Translations under genes and position numbers: made by a program
DNA from: Streptomyces shenzhenensis
Lineage (GTDB): Bacteria; Actinomycetota; Actinomycetes; Streptomycetales; Streptomycetaceae
NCBI RefSeq assembly: GCF_021462265.1
Contig: NZ_JAJONF010000021.1
Location: 1-64,000, forward strand
Direction of reading: 5' to 3'
DNA length: 64,000 nt
Part shown: positions 41,675-51,200 of the stretch, piece after piece
Numbering within the stretch: the first letter of the stretch is position 1
Layout: every line of letters begins with the position of its first letter
Notes under the pieces: model-generated
Told to the model about the DNA's origin: nothing
The model's input: only the letters and a program-made list of their open reading frames with translations
The model's database searches: none

Positions 41675-44137
41675 ATGACCGAGACGGAACAGCCCCAGCA
41701 GATCGCGCACGATTCCACCGAGCCGAACCAGGCCGCCCCGTCCACGCCCGTAACCGAACTGGTGAAGGTCCGCCTCGCGGAGGCGGTCCTCAGCGAGCCG
41801 GTGAAGGTGCTCCTGAAGGATGCTCTGGGCGAGGGGGAAGTCGAAGGGCCGTCCTCCGTCGGCCGGATCTACCTGGCCTCCGTCGCCGTCACCGGATTTC
41901 GCGGCATCGGTCCCCGCACCTGGCTGAACCTCAGCCCCCGGCCAGGCGTGAACCTCGTGGTGGGCCGCAACGGGTCCGGCAAGTCCAGCATCGCCGAGGG
42001 CATCGAGACCGCGTTCACCGGCACGAACATGCGCTGGCACGGGCTGCACGCGTCGCGCAGCAGCAACTGGCGCAACCTCCACCTTGAGGATGGTGCCAGG
42101 CCGGAGATCGAGGTCAAGCTCGCCATCGAGGGCGACACCGGCCGCAGCACGCTCACCCGTACGTGGGAGAGCGAGGACTTCGACGGCTCCCGGGCGGAGT
42201 TCAAGAGGCCCGGACACGGACGCGTCTCTCTCGACCAGGTGGCCTGGAAGCAGGCCATGGAGGACTACCGGCCCTTTCTGTCGTATGTCGATCTCGACCG
42301 CATGATCAGCGGCAAGCCCTCCGAGATGTACGACGCCATCGCCACGATCCTCGGCCTGCGGCATCTCAGCGCAGCGGACAGCCGGCTTCGGGCGGAGGAG
42401 AAGGTACTCGACGACGCGGCGAAGGCGGCGAAGGCCGAAGTCCCGGAACTCGTGGAAGCCCTGTACGCGCTGGAGGACGACGAGCGCGCGGTGCACGCCC
42501 TCCTGGCCATCGACACCCCGGGCAGCCCGGACTTCGACACGGTCGATGCCCTGGTCGCGGGACTGCCCGCCGACACCGACGAGGGTCTTCTCGCCGAGCT
42601 GCGGGCCGCGGCCGCCGTGCAGGGCCCCGACATGGAGCAGGTCTCCGCCGCGGTGGCCGGGCTGCGCAAGGCCCTCGCCGATGCCGAGGACGTGCGCGGC
42701 ACGAGCGCCGAGGACGCTCACCAGCGCGCCGACCTCCTCGCCAGGGCTCTGGCCCACAACGACCGGCACCCCGACGCGGGGTCCTGCCCGGTCTGCGGAA
42801 CGGACCGCGCCCTGGACGGGGAGTGGGCCGCACGTGCCGCCGCGCAGATCGCCGTACTGCGGCAGGAAGCCAAGGCCGCCGACGACGCACGCAGCGCACT
42901 GCGGTCGGCGGTGCGAGTCCTGCAGGACCTCGTGCACAGGCCCCAGCGGATCCCGGCCGCGCTGACCGACCCGTGGGACGCCTGGACCGCCTGCCGCACG
43001 GTCAGCGATCCGGGCGAACTCGTCAGACGCGCCCACGAGGCGGCCGGGACGCTGGCTGACGCTTGCGCCGCGGTGAGAGAGAACGCCACGAGGGAGCTGG
43101 AGAAGCGGGACGAACGCTGGCGCTGGCTCGTCACCCGCCTGGCCGGCTGGGCGGAGCGGGCCCGTGCCGCGAAGGAGAGTGCTCCCCGGCTGAGAGACAT
43201 CCGGCGGGCCCGTGCCTGGATCAAGGCGCTGAGCAGCGAGCTGCGGGAGCGGCGCATGGAGGGCTTCGCCGAACAGTCTCAGCGTATCTGGGAGAAGCTT
43301 CGCCAGGAGAGCAACATCGACCTCAACGGTGTGAGCCTGCGCGGCAGCGAGAAGGCCACCGTACGCAAACTCGTCATGGACGTCTCCGTCGACGGCCAGG
43401 ACGCCTCGGCGCTGGGCGTCATGAGCCAGGGCGAGCTGCACTCCCTCGCGCTGTCCCTGTTCCTGCCCCGTGCCGTCACGGCCGACAGCCCGTTCGGTTT
43501 CGTCATCATCGACGACCCGGTGCAGTCCATGGACCCCGCCAAGGTCACCGGGCTCGCTCAGGTCCTGCACGAACTCGGCAAGCACCGACAGGTCGTCGTG
43601 TTCACCCACGACACCCGGCTCCAGCGGGCGTTCACGAGCCAGGAGCTGCCGGTGACGGTGTTCCAGGTCGAGCGGAGCAAGGCCTCGCGGGTAAAGGTCG
43701 AGCGAGTGACCGACCCGGTCGCGCAGGCGATCGCCGACGCGATGGCCATCGTCTGTACCCCGGATATGCCTCCTGCGGCCCGGACCCATGTGCTGCCCAG
43801 CCTGTGCCGTATCGCCCTGGAGAACGCCTTCCTGGAAGCCGCGTGGATCAAGCACCACCTCTCCGGCGGACCTGAGCAGGAACTGCACACCGCCGTCGAC
43901 GACGCCGAGAAGTTCACGAAGGTCGCGGCGCTCGCCCTGTTCGGCGACGTCACACGGATCCGTGACGTCGACGAGGAAGTGAAAGCCCGCTACGGAGCGC
44001 AGGCGGCATATCTCATCAAGCAGTGTCAGAGAGGAGCCCACGCCGCAGGAGCGCAGATCACCGACCCGCGCCGTTTCGTCCAGGACGTCGAGGCTCTGGC
44101 GCAGAAGGTGCGCAAGCCGGAGGGGAATGCCCGATGA
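41675..44137 (+). CDS. RecF/Rad50-like ABC ATPase with zinc-hook-like CxxC
   Basis: 820 aa from ATG 41675 (GGAG 8 bases upstream). N-terminal ABC half with Walker A VVGRNGSGKSSI (97-107), a coiled-coil middle containing CPVCG (Cys371, Cys374), then the signature MSQGELHSLALSLF (about 583) and Walker B FVIIDDPVQSMD (Asp613-614). This is an SMC/Rad50-type DNA-end or DNA-binding ATPase. A C-terminal helical extension of about 170 residues after the ATPase core (including QCQRGAHAAG) is unusual for the family and might be HEPN-like. Coupled by a 4-bp overlap to the next gene. Reminiscent in type of Lamassu-like SMC systems, but I cannot assign it. Confidence 0.8.
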   Translation: MTETEQPQQIAHDSTEPNQAAPSTPVTELVKVRLAEAVLSEPVKVLLKDALGEGEVEGPSSVGRIYLASVAVTGFRGIGPRTWLNLSPRPGVNLVVGRNGSGKSSIAEGIETAFTGTNMRWHGLHASRSSNWRNLHLEDGARPEIEVKLAIEGDTGRSTLTRTWESEDFDGSRAEFKRPGHGRVSLDQVAWKQAMEDYRPFLSYVDLDRMISGKPSEMYDAIATILGLRHLSAADSRLRAEEKVLDDAAKAAKAEVPELVEALYALEDDERAVHALLAIDTPGSPDFDTVDALVAGLPADTDEGLLAELRAAAAVQGPDMEQVSAAVAGLRKALADAEDVRGTSAEDAHQRADLLARALAHNDRHPDAGSCPVCGTDRALDGEWAARAAAQIAVLRQEAKAADDARSALRSAVRVLQDLVHRPQRIPAALTDPWDAWTACRTVSDPGELVRRAHEAAGTLADACAAVRENATRELEKRDERWRWLVTRLAGWAERARAAKESAPRLRDIRRARAWIKALSSELRERRMEGFAEQSQRIWEKLRQESNIDLNGVSLRGSEKATVRKLVMDVSVDGQDASALGVMSQGELHSLALSLFLPRAVTADSPFGFVIIDDPVQSMDPAKVTGLAQVLHELGKHRQVVVFTHDTRLQRAFTSQELPVTVFQVERSKASRVKVERVTDPVAQAIADAMAIVCTPDMPPAARTHVLPSLCRIALENAFLEAAWIKHHLSGGPEQELHTAVDDAEKFTKVAALALFGDVTRIRDVDEEVKARYGAQAAYLIKQCQRGAHAAGAQITDPRRFVQDVEALAQKVRKPEGNAR

Positions 44138-44547
44138 ATGCCTCTGCTACATCCTCGTCCTCCGTGTCCGTAGCCTCAACTTCCCCCGCATCCGTCGAAG
44201 ACCTCCTGCTGACGGCCGACCGGCTGCTCTCCGGCGACCTCGGCGGTGCCACAGCCGCCGGCCGTCACCGCGGAGCCTCACTGGCCCTGAGAACCGCCCT
44301 GGAAATCTGCGTGGACCGGGTGCTCGACGCGGCGGTACCGGGCCTCTCCCACGCCACCATGCGGGCCAAGATGCTCTGCCTGCGCTGCTACACCCCTGGC
44401 GAGACTGCCCAGCGAACCCGCGCCGTCTGGTCGCACCTGTGCCTCGGGTGCCACTACCACCAGTACGAGATCGGCCCCACCTACGAGCAGGTCCGCGCCT
44501 GGCGTGCGGAGGTCGGCGAGCTCGTCCGGAAGCTGGATGTCCCCTAA
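44134..44547 (+). CDS. Small Cys/His-rich protein coupled to the ATPase
   Basis: 137 aa. ATG overlaps the ATPase stop codon (ATGA). After a Ser/Thr-rich start, it is helical (ASLALRTALEICVDRVLD) with a possible metal site: MLCLRCY ... HLCLGCHYHQYE. It is not recognised. It probably forms a complex with the ATPase. It is the last gene before the right att repeat. Confidence 0.7.
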   Translation: MNASATSSSSVSVASTSPASVEDLLLTADRLLSGDLGGATAAGRHRGASLALRTALEICVDRVLDAAVPGLSHATMRAKMLCLRCYTPGETAQRTRAVWSHLCLGCHYHQYEIGPTYEQVRAWRAEVGELVRKLDVP

Positions 44548-44773
44548 TCGTTTGGCTGATCAGGGTCACTAGACGAGTGCTGCCCGAGATGTACGCCGCC
44601 CACGAAGGCCTCAGCTTCCTTTGACCTCATCACCACATGCCGAACATACAAGAAAAAAGACATGAAAAGCCAACAAGCCGGACTCACGCTGGACCCAGAT
44701 CGGGACCCATCTGGCCACTTCGAAGCCCGACAGGCAAGTGGTTTAGACCAGAATCCATGCGGGAGAATGACAA

Positions 44774-44806
44774 AAGACCAGGTCAGGGGCTACATGACCT
44801 GGTCTT
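44774..44806 (-). terminator. Terminator of tRNA-Thr
   Basis: Perfect 12-bp stem (AAGACCAGGTCA / TGACCTGGTCTT), loop 9, 8 bp beyond the tRNA 3' end. On the island side of the repeat, so probably supplied by the island. The original-looking terminator remains at 4735-4764. Confidence 0.7.
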
Positions 44807-44811
44807 CAGTG

Positions 44812-44854
44812 GAGCCGCTTTCGGGATTCGAACCCGAGACCTACGCATTACGAG
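44812..44854 (-). repeat. Right attachment repeat, inside tRNA-Thr
   Basis: 43 bp identical to 4772-4814. It covers the 3' 41 nt of the tRNA (anticodon loop to end) plus 2 bp. Confidence 0.9.
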
Positions 44855-44886
44855 TGCGTTGCTCTGGCCATCTGAGCTAAAGCGGC
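44814..44886 (-). tRNA. tRNA-Thr (anticodon CGT)
   Basis: 73 nt, no encoded CCA. The acceptor stem GCCGCTT / AAGCGGC pairs. The anticodon arm is ACGCA-CTCGTAA-TGCGT with anticodon CGT, and the T arm contains GGTTCGAATCC. Reads ACG codons. It is the integration target of the island. Confidence 0.95.
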
Positions 44887-44993
44887 ATGTCGCCCGCACT
44901 ATGGTGCGATCAGCGACGTCGGTAAGTCTACACAGTTTCGGGGGGTGCTCCGTACAGGCCCCGGAGCGGCGGGCTCCGGGGCCGTTGGCAGGG

Positions 44994-46628
44994 CTATGAG
45001 CAGCGCTTTCCCGGTGCCGGAGGGGTGTCGTTCAGAAGGTAGGTGTCGATCGCCGAGTCGATGCAGGCGCTGCCCCGGCCGTAGGCGGTGTGGCCGTCGC
45101 CGACGTAGGTGAGGAGGCGGCCCGAGGAGAGCTGGCGGGCCAGGGACTGGGCCCACGGGTAGGGGGTCGCCGGGTCGCGGGTGGTGCCGACCACGACGAT
45201 GGGGGCGGCGCCCTTCGCCTTGATCCGGTGCGGCTCCCCCGCTGCCCGCACCGGCCAGTACGTGCAGTTCAGCGACGCCCAGGCCAGGTTCGGGCCGAAC
45301 ACGGGGGACGCCTTCTCGAACTCGGGCAGGGCCTTCTCGACCTGCTCGGGACCGGCGAAGGCCGACGGCAGGTCCAGGCAGTTCACCGCGGCGTTCGCGG
45401 ACATCAGGTTCGAGTAACGGCCGTCGGCGTCCCGCTCGTAGTAGCTGTCGGAGAGCACGAGCAGACCCGCACCGTCATTGTCCTTGATCACCGCGTGCAG
45501 GGCCTCACGCAACTGCTCCCACTCCGCCTTGTCGTACATCGCCGCGATCACGCCGGTCGTCGCGAGGGACTCGGTCAGCTTGCGGCCGTCCGCGTCACCG
45601 GTCGGGGCAGGGTGCGCGTCCATCTTCTGGAAGAACGTCCTGAGGGTGTCGGCGATCCGCGTCGGTGTGCTGCCCTGGGCGCCGAGCGGGCAGTCGGCGC
45701 GCCGCGCGCAGTCCCTGGCGAAGGACTGGAACGCCGTCTCGAAGCCCGCAGTCTGCTCCAGGTTCAGCCGGCGCGCGGACAGGGACGGGTCCATCGCGCC
45801 GTCCAGGACCATCCGGCCGACGCGCTGCGGGAACAGGCCCGCGTAGGTGGCGCCGAGCAAGGTGCCGTACGACGCCCCCACGTAGTTCAGCCTCGGGTCG
45901 CCGAGCACCGCCCGCAGGATGTCCATGTCCCGCGCCGAGTCGACGGTGGAGACATGGCGCAGCAGCTGCGCCGAGTGCGTCCCGCAGGCCTCCGCGAACG
46001 TCCTGTACTCGCCGACCAGCCGGTCCGTCTCCTTCTGGTCGTCGGGGGTCATGTCGGTCTCGGTGAACACGTCCATCTGCCGCCCGTTCAGGCACTGGAC
46101 CGGCTCGCTGCGGCCGACTCCCCGCGGGTCGACGGCGACCATGTCGTAACGCGCCCGCACCCCGGCGGGGTAGCCGATGCCCGCGTACTGCTGGAGGTAG
46201 TCCACCGCCGAGCCGCCCGGCCCGCCCGGGTTGACCAGCAGCGAACCGGGCGGCTCCGCCTTGCCGGTCGCCTTCTTCCGGGCGACCGCCAGCCGGACGT
46301 CACCCGCGACGGGCCTGGCGTAGTCCAGCGGGGCCCGCATCGTCGCGCACTGGAATCCGGGGACACCGCACTCGCGCCAGGTGAGCTTCTGGTCGTAGTA
46401 CGGCGCCAGCGCGGACGGCGGCGTGCGGGGCAGCGCGGCCAGCTCGGCGGCGCCGGCCGACGTGGCCACCGTGGCCGATGTCGACGCGCTTCCCGAGGAG
46501 GAGCAGGCGGAGGCGAGCAGGGCGGCCGCCGAGAGCAGGGCGGCCGCCATGGTCCGGGTCCGAGCCCGCTGTCGGGGCCGGGTCCAGGACTCAATGGGGG
46601 TCCGGCGGTGGATTCGCCTGATATGCAT
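44994..46628 (-). CDS. Secreted lipoprotein alpha/beta hydrolase, TAP-family tripeptidyl aminopeptidase-like
   Basis: 544 aa from ATG 46628. A basic N-terminus leads to a lipobox (LLASAC), so it is anchored outside the cell. Serine nucleophile in GASYG (VGASYGTLLGATYAG), Asp in TRDPATPY and His in GDGHTAY of the TAP-like C-terminal domain. Family members (SlpD/SlpE type) remove N-terminal tripeptides from exported proteins or peptides. An in-frame TTG one codon upstream is possible. First chromosomal gene right of the tRNA. Confidence 0.85.
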   Translation of the reverse strand: MHIRRIHRRTPIESWTRPRQRARTRTMAAALLSAAALLASACSSSGSASTSATVATSAGAAELAALPRTPPSALAPYYDQKLTWRECGVPGFQCATMRAPLDYARPVAGDVRLAVARKKATGKAEPPGSLLVNPGGPGGSAVDYLQQYAGIGYPAGVRARYDMVAVDPRGVGRSEPVQCLNGRQMDVFTETDMTPDDQKETDRLVGEYRTFAEACGTHSAQLLRHVSTVDSARDMDILRAVLGDPRLNYVGASYGTLLGATYAGLFPQRVGRMVLDGAMDPSLSARRLNLEQTAGFETAFQSFARDCARRADCPLGAQGSTPTRIADTLRTFFQKMDAHPAPTGDADGRKLTESLATTGVIAAMYDKAEWEQLREALHAVIKDNDGAGLLVLSDSYYERDADGRYSNLMSANAAVNCLDLPSAFAGPEQVEKALPEFEKASPVFGPNLAWASLNCTYWPVRAAGEPHRIKAKGAAPIVVVGTTRDPATPYPWAQSLARQLSSGRLLTYVGDGHTAYGRGSACIDSAIDTYLLNDTPPAPGKRCS

Positions 46629-46748
46629 CAATCGAGCGTAACGCCGAGAAATGATCTGTTTGCCGTGCGTGAAGTCTGTGGCTCGTACGGGTGACCCCGG
46701 TCAACGCGGTGCACCAAACGCCATGCGCCGATGCGCCTTGCAGAAAAA

Positions 46749-46787
46749 ACACCGTGCATCCCATCCCGCCCGCGGGCCCCGCGGTGT
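46749..46787 (-). terminator. Intrinsic terminator after holB
   Basis: On the minus strand ACACCG ... CGGTGT closes a GC-rich hairpin followed at once by a run of six T. One of the few T-tract terminators in the window. Confidence 0.55.
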
Positions 46788-46792
46788 CGGCG

Positions 46793-47998
46793 TCAGCCCG
46801 CTCTGAGCGCCATCGTCATCGCCTCCACCGCCAGCAGCGGCGCCACATTGCGGTCGAGGGCCTCCCTGCAGGCGGCGATCGCCTCGATCCGGCGCAGGGT
46901 GGCCTCGGGCGAGCCGGCGCGGGCCAGTCGCTCCAGGGCGTCCTCGGCGTCCTCGTTGGCGATCGCGACTCTGGAGCCCAGCTGCAGGGCGAGGACGTCG
47001 CGGTAGAAGCCGGTGAGGTCGGTGAGGGCGACGTCGAGGCTGTCGCGCTGGGTCCTGGTGCGGCGGCGTTTCTGCATGTCCTCCAGGTCCTTCATCACGC
47101 CCGCCGTGCCGCGCGGCAGCCGCCCGCCCTGGGCCGCGCCGAGGGCCGCCTTCAGCTCCTCGGTCTCCTTGCCGTCCGTCTCCTCGGCGAGCTGCTTGGC
47201 GTCCTCCGCCGCCGCGTCCACCAGCTCCTGGGCCGCCTTCAGGCACGCGCCGATCTCGTCCAGCCGCAGCGGCAGCTTCAGTACGGCCGCGCGGCGCTCG
47301 CGGGCGGCGGGGTCGGTGGCCAGCCGACGGGCCCGGTCGACGTGTCCCTGGGTGGCGCGGGCGGCAGCCGCGGCCACCTGGGGCTCGATGCCCTCGCGCC
47401 GGACGAGCATGTCGGCGACCGCCTCGACCGAGGGCGTGCGCAGGTTCAGGTGGCGGCACCGGGAGCGGATCGTGGGCAGCACGTCCTCCAGGGAGGGGGC
47501 GCAGAGCAGCCAGACCGTGCGGGGGGCGGGCTCCTCGACGGCCTTGAGGACGGCGTTGGCCGATTTCTCGTTCAGCCGCTCGGCGTCCTCGACCAGGATG
47601 ATCTGCCAGCGGCCGGTCGCCGGCGACGTGTACGACTTGCGGACCGTGTCGCGCATGTCCTTGACCAGGATCTCGGCGCCGACGGCGGCGACCGTGGTGA
47701 CGTCCGCGTGGGTGCCGACCAGGGCGGTGTGGCAGCCGTCGCAGAAACCGCAGCCGGGCACGCCGCCCAGGGCGCGGTCGGGGCTCACGCACTGGAGGGC
47801 GGCGGCGAAGGCCCGCGCCGTCTGGTGGCGGCCGGCGCCGGGCGGGCCGGTGAACAGCCAGGCGTGGGTCATCTTCGACGACTCCGGCGGCGGCTGGCCG
47901 GCCGCGGCGGCGGTGACGAGGGCGTCGGCGTCCCGGGCGGCGGCGGTGAGCACCTCACTCACCTGCTCCTGCCCGACGAGGTCGTCCCACACGCTCAT
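46793..47998 (-). CDS. holB: DNA polymerase III delta' subunit (clamp loader)
   Basis: 401 aa. AAA+ core with FTGPPGAGRHQTARAF (degenerate P-loop, as normal for delta'), four-Cys zinc module (CVSPDRALGGVPGCGFCDGC) and sensor-like SRC (TIRSRCRHL). Helps load the sliding clamp. It lies downstream of tmk in the usual Streptomyces order. Confidence 0.93.
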   Translation of the reverse strand: MSVWDDLVGQEQVSEVLTAAARDADALVTAAAAGQPPPESSKMTHAWLFTGPPGAGRHQTARAFAAALQCVSPDRALGGVPGCGFCDGCHTALVGTHADVTTVAAVGAEILVKDMRDTVRKSYTSPATGRWQIILVEDAERLNEKSANAVLKAVEEPAPRTVWLLCAPSLEDVLPTIRSRCRHLNLRTPSVEAVADMLVRREGIEPQVAAAAARATQGHVDRARRLATDPAARERRAAVLKLPLRLDEIGACLKAAQELVDAAAEDAKQLAEETDGKETEELKAALGAAQGGRLPRGTAGVMKDLEDMQKRRRTRTQRDSLDVALTDLTGFYRDVLALQLGSRVAIANEDAEDALERLARAGSPEATLRRIEAIAACREALDRNVAPLLAVEAMTMALRAG

Positions 47999-48026
47999 GG
48001 GTCACGCCGCCCTTTCGTCATACGTA

Positions 48027-48143
48027 CGGGTCCGGACTCTGCCGGTTCCATGGCCCGGATCCCCACCCGCTCCGTGGTCCGGAGCCCATCCGCCCAGTGG
48101 CCCGGAACTCACCGGTTGTGTGGTCCGGACTCCATTGTGCGGG
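48027..48143. repeat. Five tandem ~23-bp units between holB and tmk
   Basis: A core of the form GTGGYCCGGA recurs at 48027 (CGGGTCCGGA), 48050 (ATGGCCCGGA), 48074, 48097 and 48120, i.e. every 23-24 bp, with diverged remainders. Located in the non-coding gap upstream of holB. Confidence 0.65.
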
Positions 48144-48160
48144 TGCCCACTGACAACGGG

Positions 48161-48192
48161 GCGGGGGCGGCACCGGCCGGCACCGCCCCCGC
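48161..48192 (-). terminator. Terminator after tmk
   Basis: GCGGGGGCGG / CCGCCCCCGC stem with a 12-base middle that contains a CCGG/CCGG dyad, 10 bp past the tmk stop codon. Confidence 0.55.
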
Positions 48193-48201
48193 GCGGGAAC
48201 C

Positions 48202-51200
48202 TCAGCCGCGTCGACCGCGGCCCCGGCGGCCCCGCTCGTCGTCGTGCTCGGGCTCCTCGTACGACCCCAGCAGCTCGTCGGCCAGCGACGGCAGGTCGTC
48301 CAGCGGGGTCTCCTCGGCCCAGTCGGGCCGGGGGCGCCGGCGCGGGGCCGGGCCGTCGGCGTCGACCTGCGGCAGCTCGCGGGTGCGGTCATCGGAGCCG
48401 TCGGGGTTCCCGCCGGGCCGCTCGTCCCGGAAGAAACCGGACGGCATCCGGTCCGCCGGGGCGCCGGTGGGAGCACCGGCATCGTCGCGCACCGGAGGCA
48501 GTACCGCGGTCTCGTCGGTCGCGCCGGACGGCACCGGAGGCAGTACGGCCGTCTCGTCGGCCGGGCCCACGGCAGGCAGCACCGCGGTCTCGTCGGCCGC
48601 GCCCGGCGTCACCGGGGGGAGCACCGCCGTCTCGTCGGCCGCTCCCGCGGGCCGCACCGGCGGCTGCGGCAGCTGGGCCGTCACCTCGGAGTCGGACTCC
48701 GGGGCAGCGGGCGGCTGCTCGTCCCGCACCGGGCGCAGCACCTTCGTCTCGTCGTCCCGGGCCTGAGGCCGTACCACCGGCGTCGGCATGGTCGCCGCCT
48801 CCGGCGTGACCCCCGGAGCCGTCGGCTGCCGGACGGTGGACTGCCGTGCGGCCAGGTCGGCCGCTGCCGCCGCCTGAGCCGCGACGCGCCGGGCCTCCTC
48901 GGCCCTGAGCAGGGCCTCCTCGGCCTTGCGCTGCTTCTCCAGGCGCCGTTCCTCGGCCTCGGCGTGCAGCCGGGCCTCTTCCTCGGCCTGCTTGCGGCGC
49001 CGTTCCTCGTCGGCCTTGCGGCGGGCCTCGGCCTCCGCGCGGGCCTTCTCCTCGGCGAGCAGCCGGGCCTGCTCCTCCTCGGCCCGCTTGCGCGCCTCCT
49101 CGGCCCGCAGCCGGGCCTCCTCCGCCTGCCGTTCGGCCTCGCGGCGCTGCGCCTCCTCCAGCTCGCGGCGCTTGCGCTCCTCCTCCTCGGCGCGCAGCTT
49201 GGCGAGCTGCTCCTGCCGCTCGCGCTCCAGGCGCTCCTCCTCGGCCTTGCGGGCCGCCTCTTCCTCGGCCTTGCGGCGGGCCTCCTCCTCGGCCTTCCTG
49301 CGCGCCTCCTCGGCGGCCTTGACCTCGGCCTCGGACAGCGGCAGCACGGTGTCGAGCCGGGCCCGGATGACGGTGGTGACCGACTCGGGCTCCTGGCCGG
49401 CGTCGACCACCAGGTAGCGGCCGGGGTCGGAGGCGGCCAGCGTCAGGAAACCAGCCCGTACGCGCGCGTGGAACTCTGCGGGCTCGGACTCCAGCCGGTC
49501 GGGCGCCTCGGTGAACCGCTCGCGGGCGGTCTGGGGCTCCACGTCCAGCAGGACGGTCAGATGCGGGACGAGTCCGGCGGTCGCCCACCGGTTGATGCGG
49601 GCGACCTCGGTCGGGGACAGGTCCCGGCCCGCGCCCTGGTAGGCGACGGAGGAGTCGATGTACCGGTCGGAGATGACGACCGCGCCACGCTCCAGGGCGG
49701 GCCGGACGACGGTGTCGACGTGCTCCGCGCGGTCGGCGGCGTACAGCAGCGCCTCCGCGCGGTGCGACAGGCCGGCGGACGAGACGTCCAGGAGGATCGA
49801 GCGCAGCCGCTTGCCGACCGGGGTGGCGCCCGGCTCGCGGGTGAGGACCACCTCGTGGCCCTTGGCGCGGATCCACTCCGCGAGGGCCTCGGCCTGGGTG
49901 GACTTACCGGCGCCGTCGCCGCCCTCCAGGGCGATGAAGAAACCGTTGGCCGCGGGTACCTGAGCCGGGTCGTCGCCGCCGAGCACCGCGTCCCGCAGGT
50001 CGTGGCGGAGCGGTACGCCCGAGCGGTCGTCGACCTTCGCGAGCACCAGGGCGGCCACCGGCAGCAGCAGCGCGCCGACCAGCATCAGCGTGAAGGCGGC
50101 GCCGCCGTGCGCGAACACGAACTTGCCGTTCTCCAGCCGGTGCGGTCCGATCAGCGCGGCCATCAGGGGGGCGACCAGCGCGCCGAGCGCTATGGCGACC
50201 CGGACCACCGCGTGCAGGTGCTCGGTCGTCCGCGCCCGGCGGAAGTCCTCGGTCTCCTGGTCGAGCAGGATGTGCCCGGTGTTGGCGGCCACGCCCGCGC
50301 CGATGCCGGCCAGCGCGGCGATCAGCAGGACGGTGGTGACGTCCGGGACCAGGCCCGCGGCGAGCAGCGCGATGCCGGTGAAGGCGATCGCCAGGAACAG
50401 CAGGCGGCGGCGGGAGAGCGTCGGGAGCAGCGAGGGCGCCGTACGGATGCCGACGGCGACCCCGCCGGTCAGGGCGAGCACGAGCAGGCCGTAGAGCACC
50501 GGGCCGCCGCCCAGGTCCCTGGCGTGCAGCACGGAGACGGCGACCGCGGCGGAGATCGCCCCGGCGACGGCGGCGCAGGCCAGCACCAGGAGCGGGATGG
50601 CACCGGTACGGCCGGTGTCGGTGCCGGCGGCGGTCCTGGGGCGGCGCAGGCCCTCCAGCGGCGACCTCGCGCGCGGGGTACGGGTGCCGGGCACGTCCAG
50701 GTAGACGAGCACCGAGAGGGACGCGGCGAACAGGCCCGCGGCCACGTACGACCCGAGGGCCGCCTGGTGCTGGGCGAACCAGGCGATGCCGGTGCCCAGC
50801 AGGTTGTTGATCAGCGACGCGAGGACCAGGGCGGCTGCCGCGAGCGGGATCGCCAGGAACGTCGTCCGCAGCGACAGACGGCGCAGGGCGTCCAGGTGGT
50901 CGGGCAGCGGTCGTACCGTCGCGCCCTCCGGGGGCGGGGCGGGCAGCAGCGCGGGGGCCGCGCTCTCCCGGCAGACGGTCCACAGGCGCTCGGCGATTCC
51001 GGTGACGAAGGCCGTCACCAGGACGAGCGTCAGGGCGTTCGCCGGCGTCCAGTCGATCCACAGCGGCGCGATGATCAGCAGGACGGTGCGCAGGCCGTCG
51101 GCACCGACCATGGTCCAGCGGCGGTCGAGCGGGCCGTCCTGCGCGGTCAGTGCGGCGAGCGGGCCCAGCAGGACGGCGCCGAAGAGCAGAGTGGCGAGAA

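Larger units (their letters stand above)
4772..44854. mobile_element. 40-kb genomic (defence) island in tRNA-Thr(CGT)
   Basis: Bounded by a 43-bp perfect direct repeat derived from the 3' part of tRNA-Thr (4772-4814 and 44812-44854), with the intact tRNA at the right end. The content is accessory: a giant helicase/ATPase operon, an NB-ARC cluster, type I restriction-modification, a toxin-antitoxin-like pair, XRE/DUF397 regulators and many gene relics. Both flanks differ in kind, and the right flank is a conserved chromosomal block. I found no tyrosine or serine recombinase, excisionase, Rep or Tra gene inside, so the island is either mobilised in trans or an immobilised remnant. The repeat is direct evidence. 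The age and mobility are inference. Confidence 0.82.

Noticed and set aside
48027..48143. CRISPR array
   Set aside because: Units are tandem without unique spacers, the period is 23 bp and there are no cas genes.
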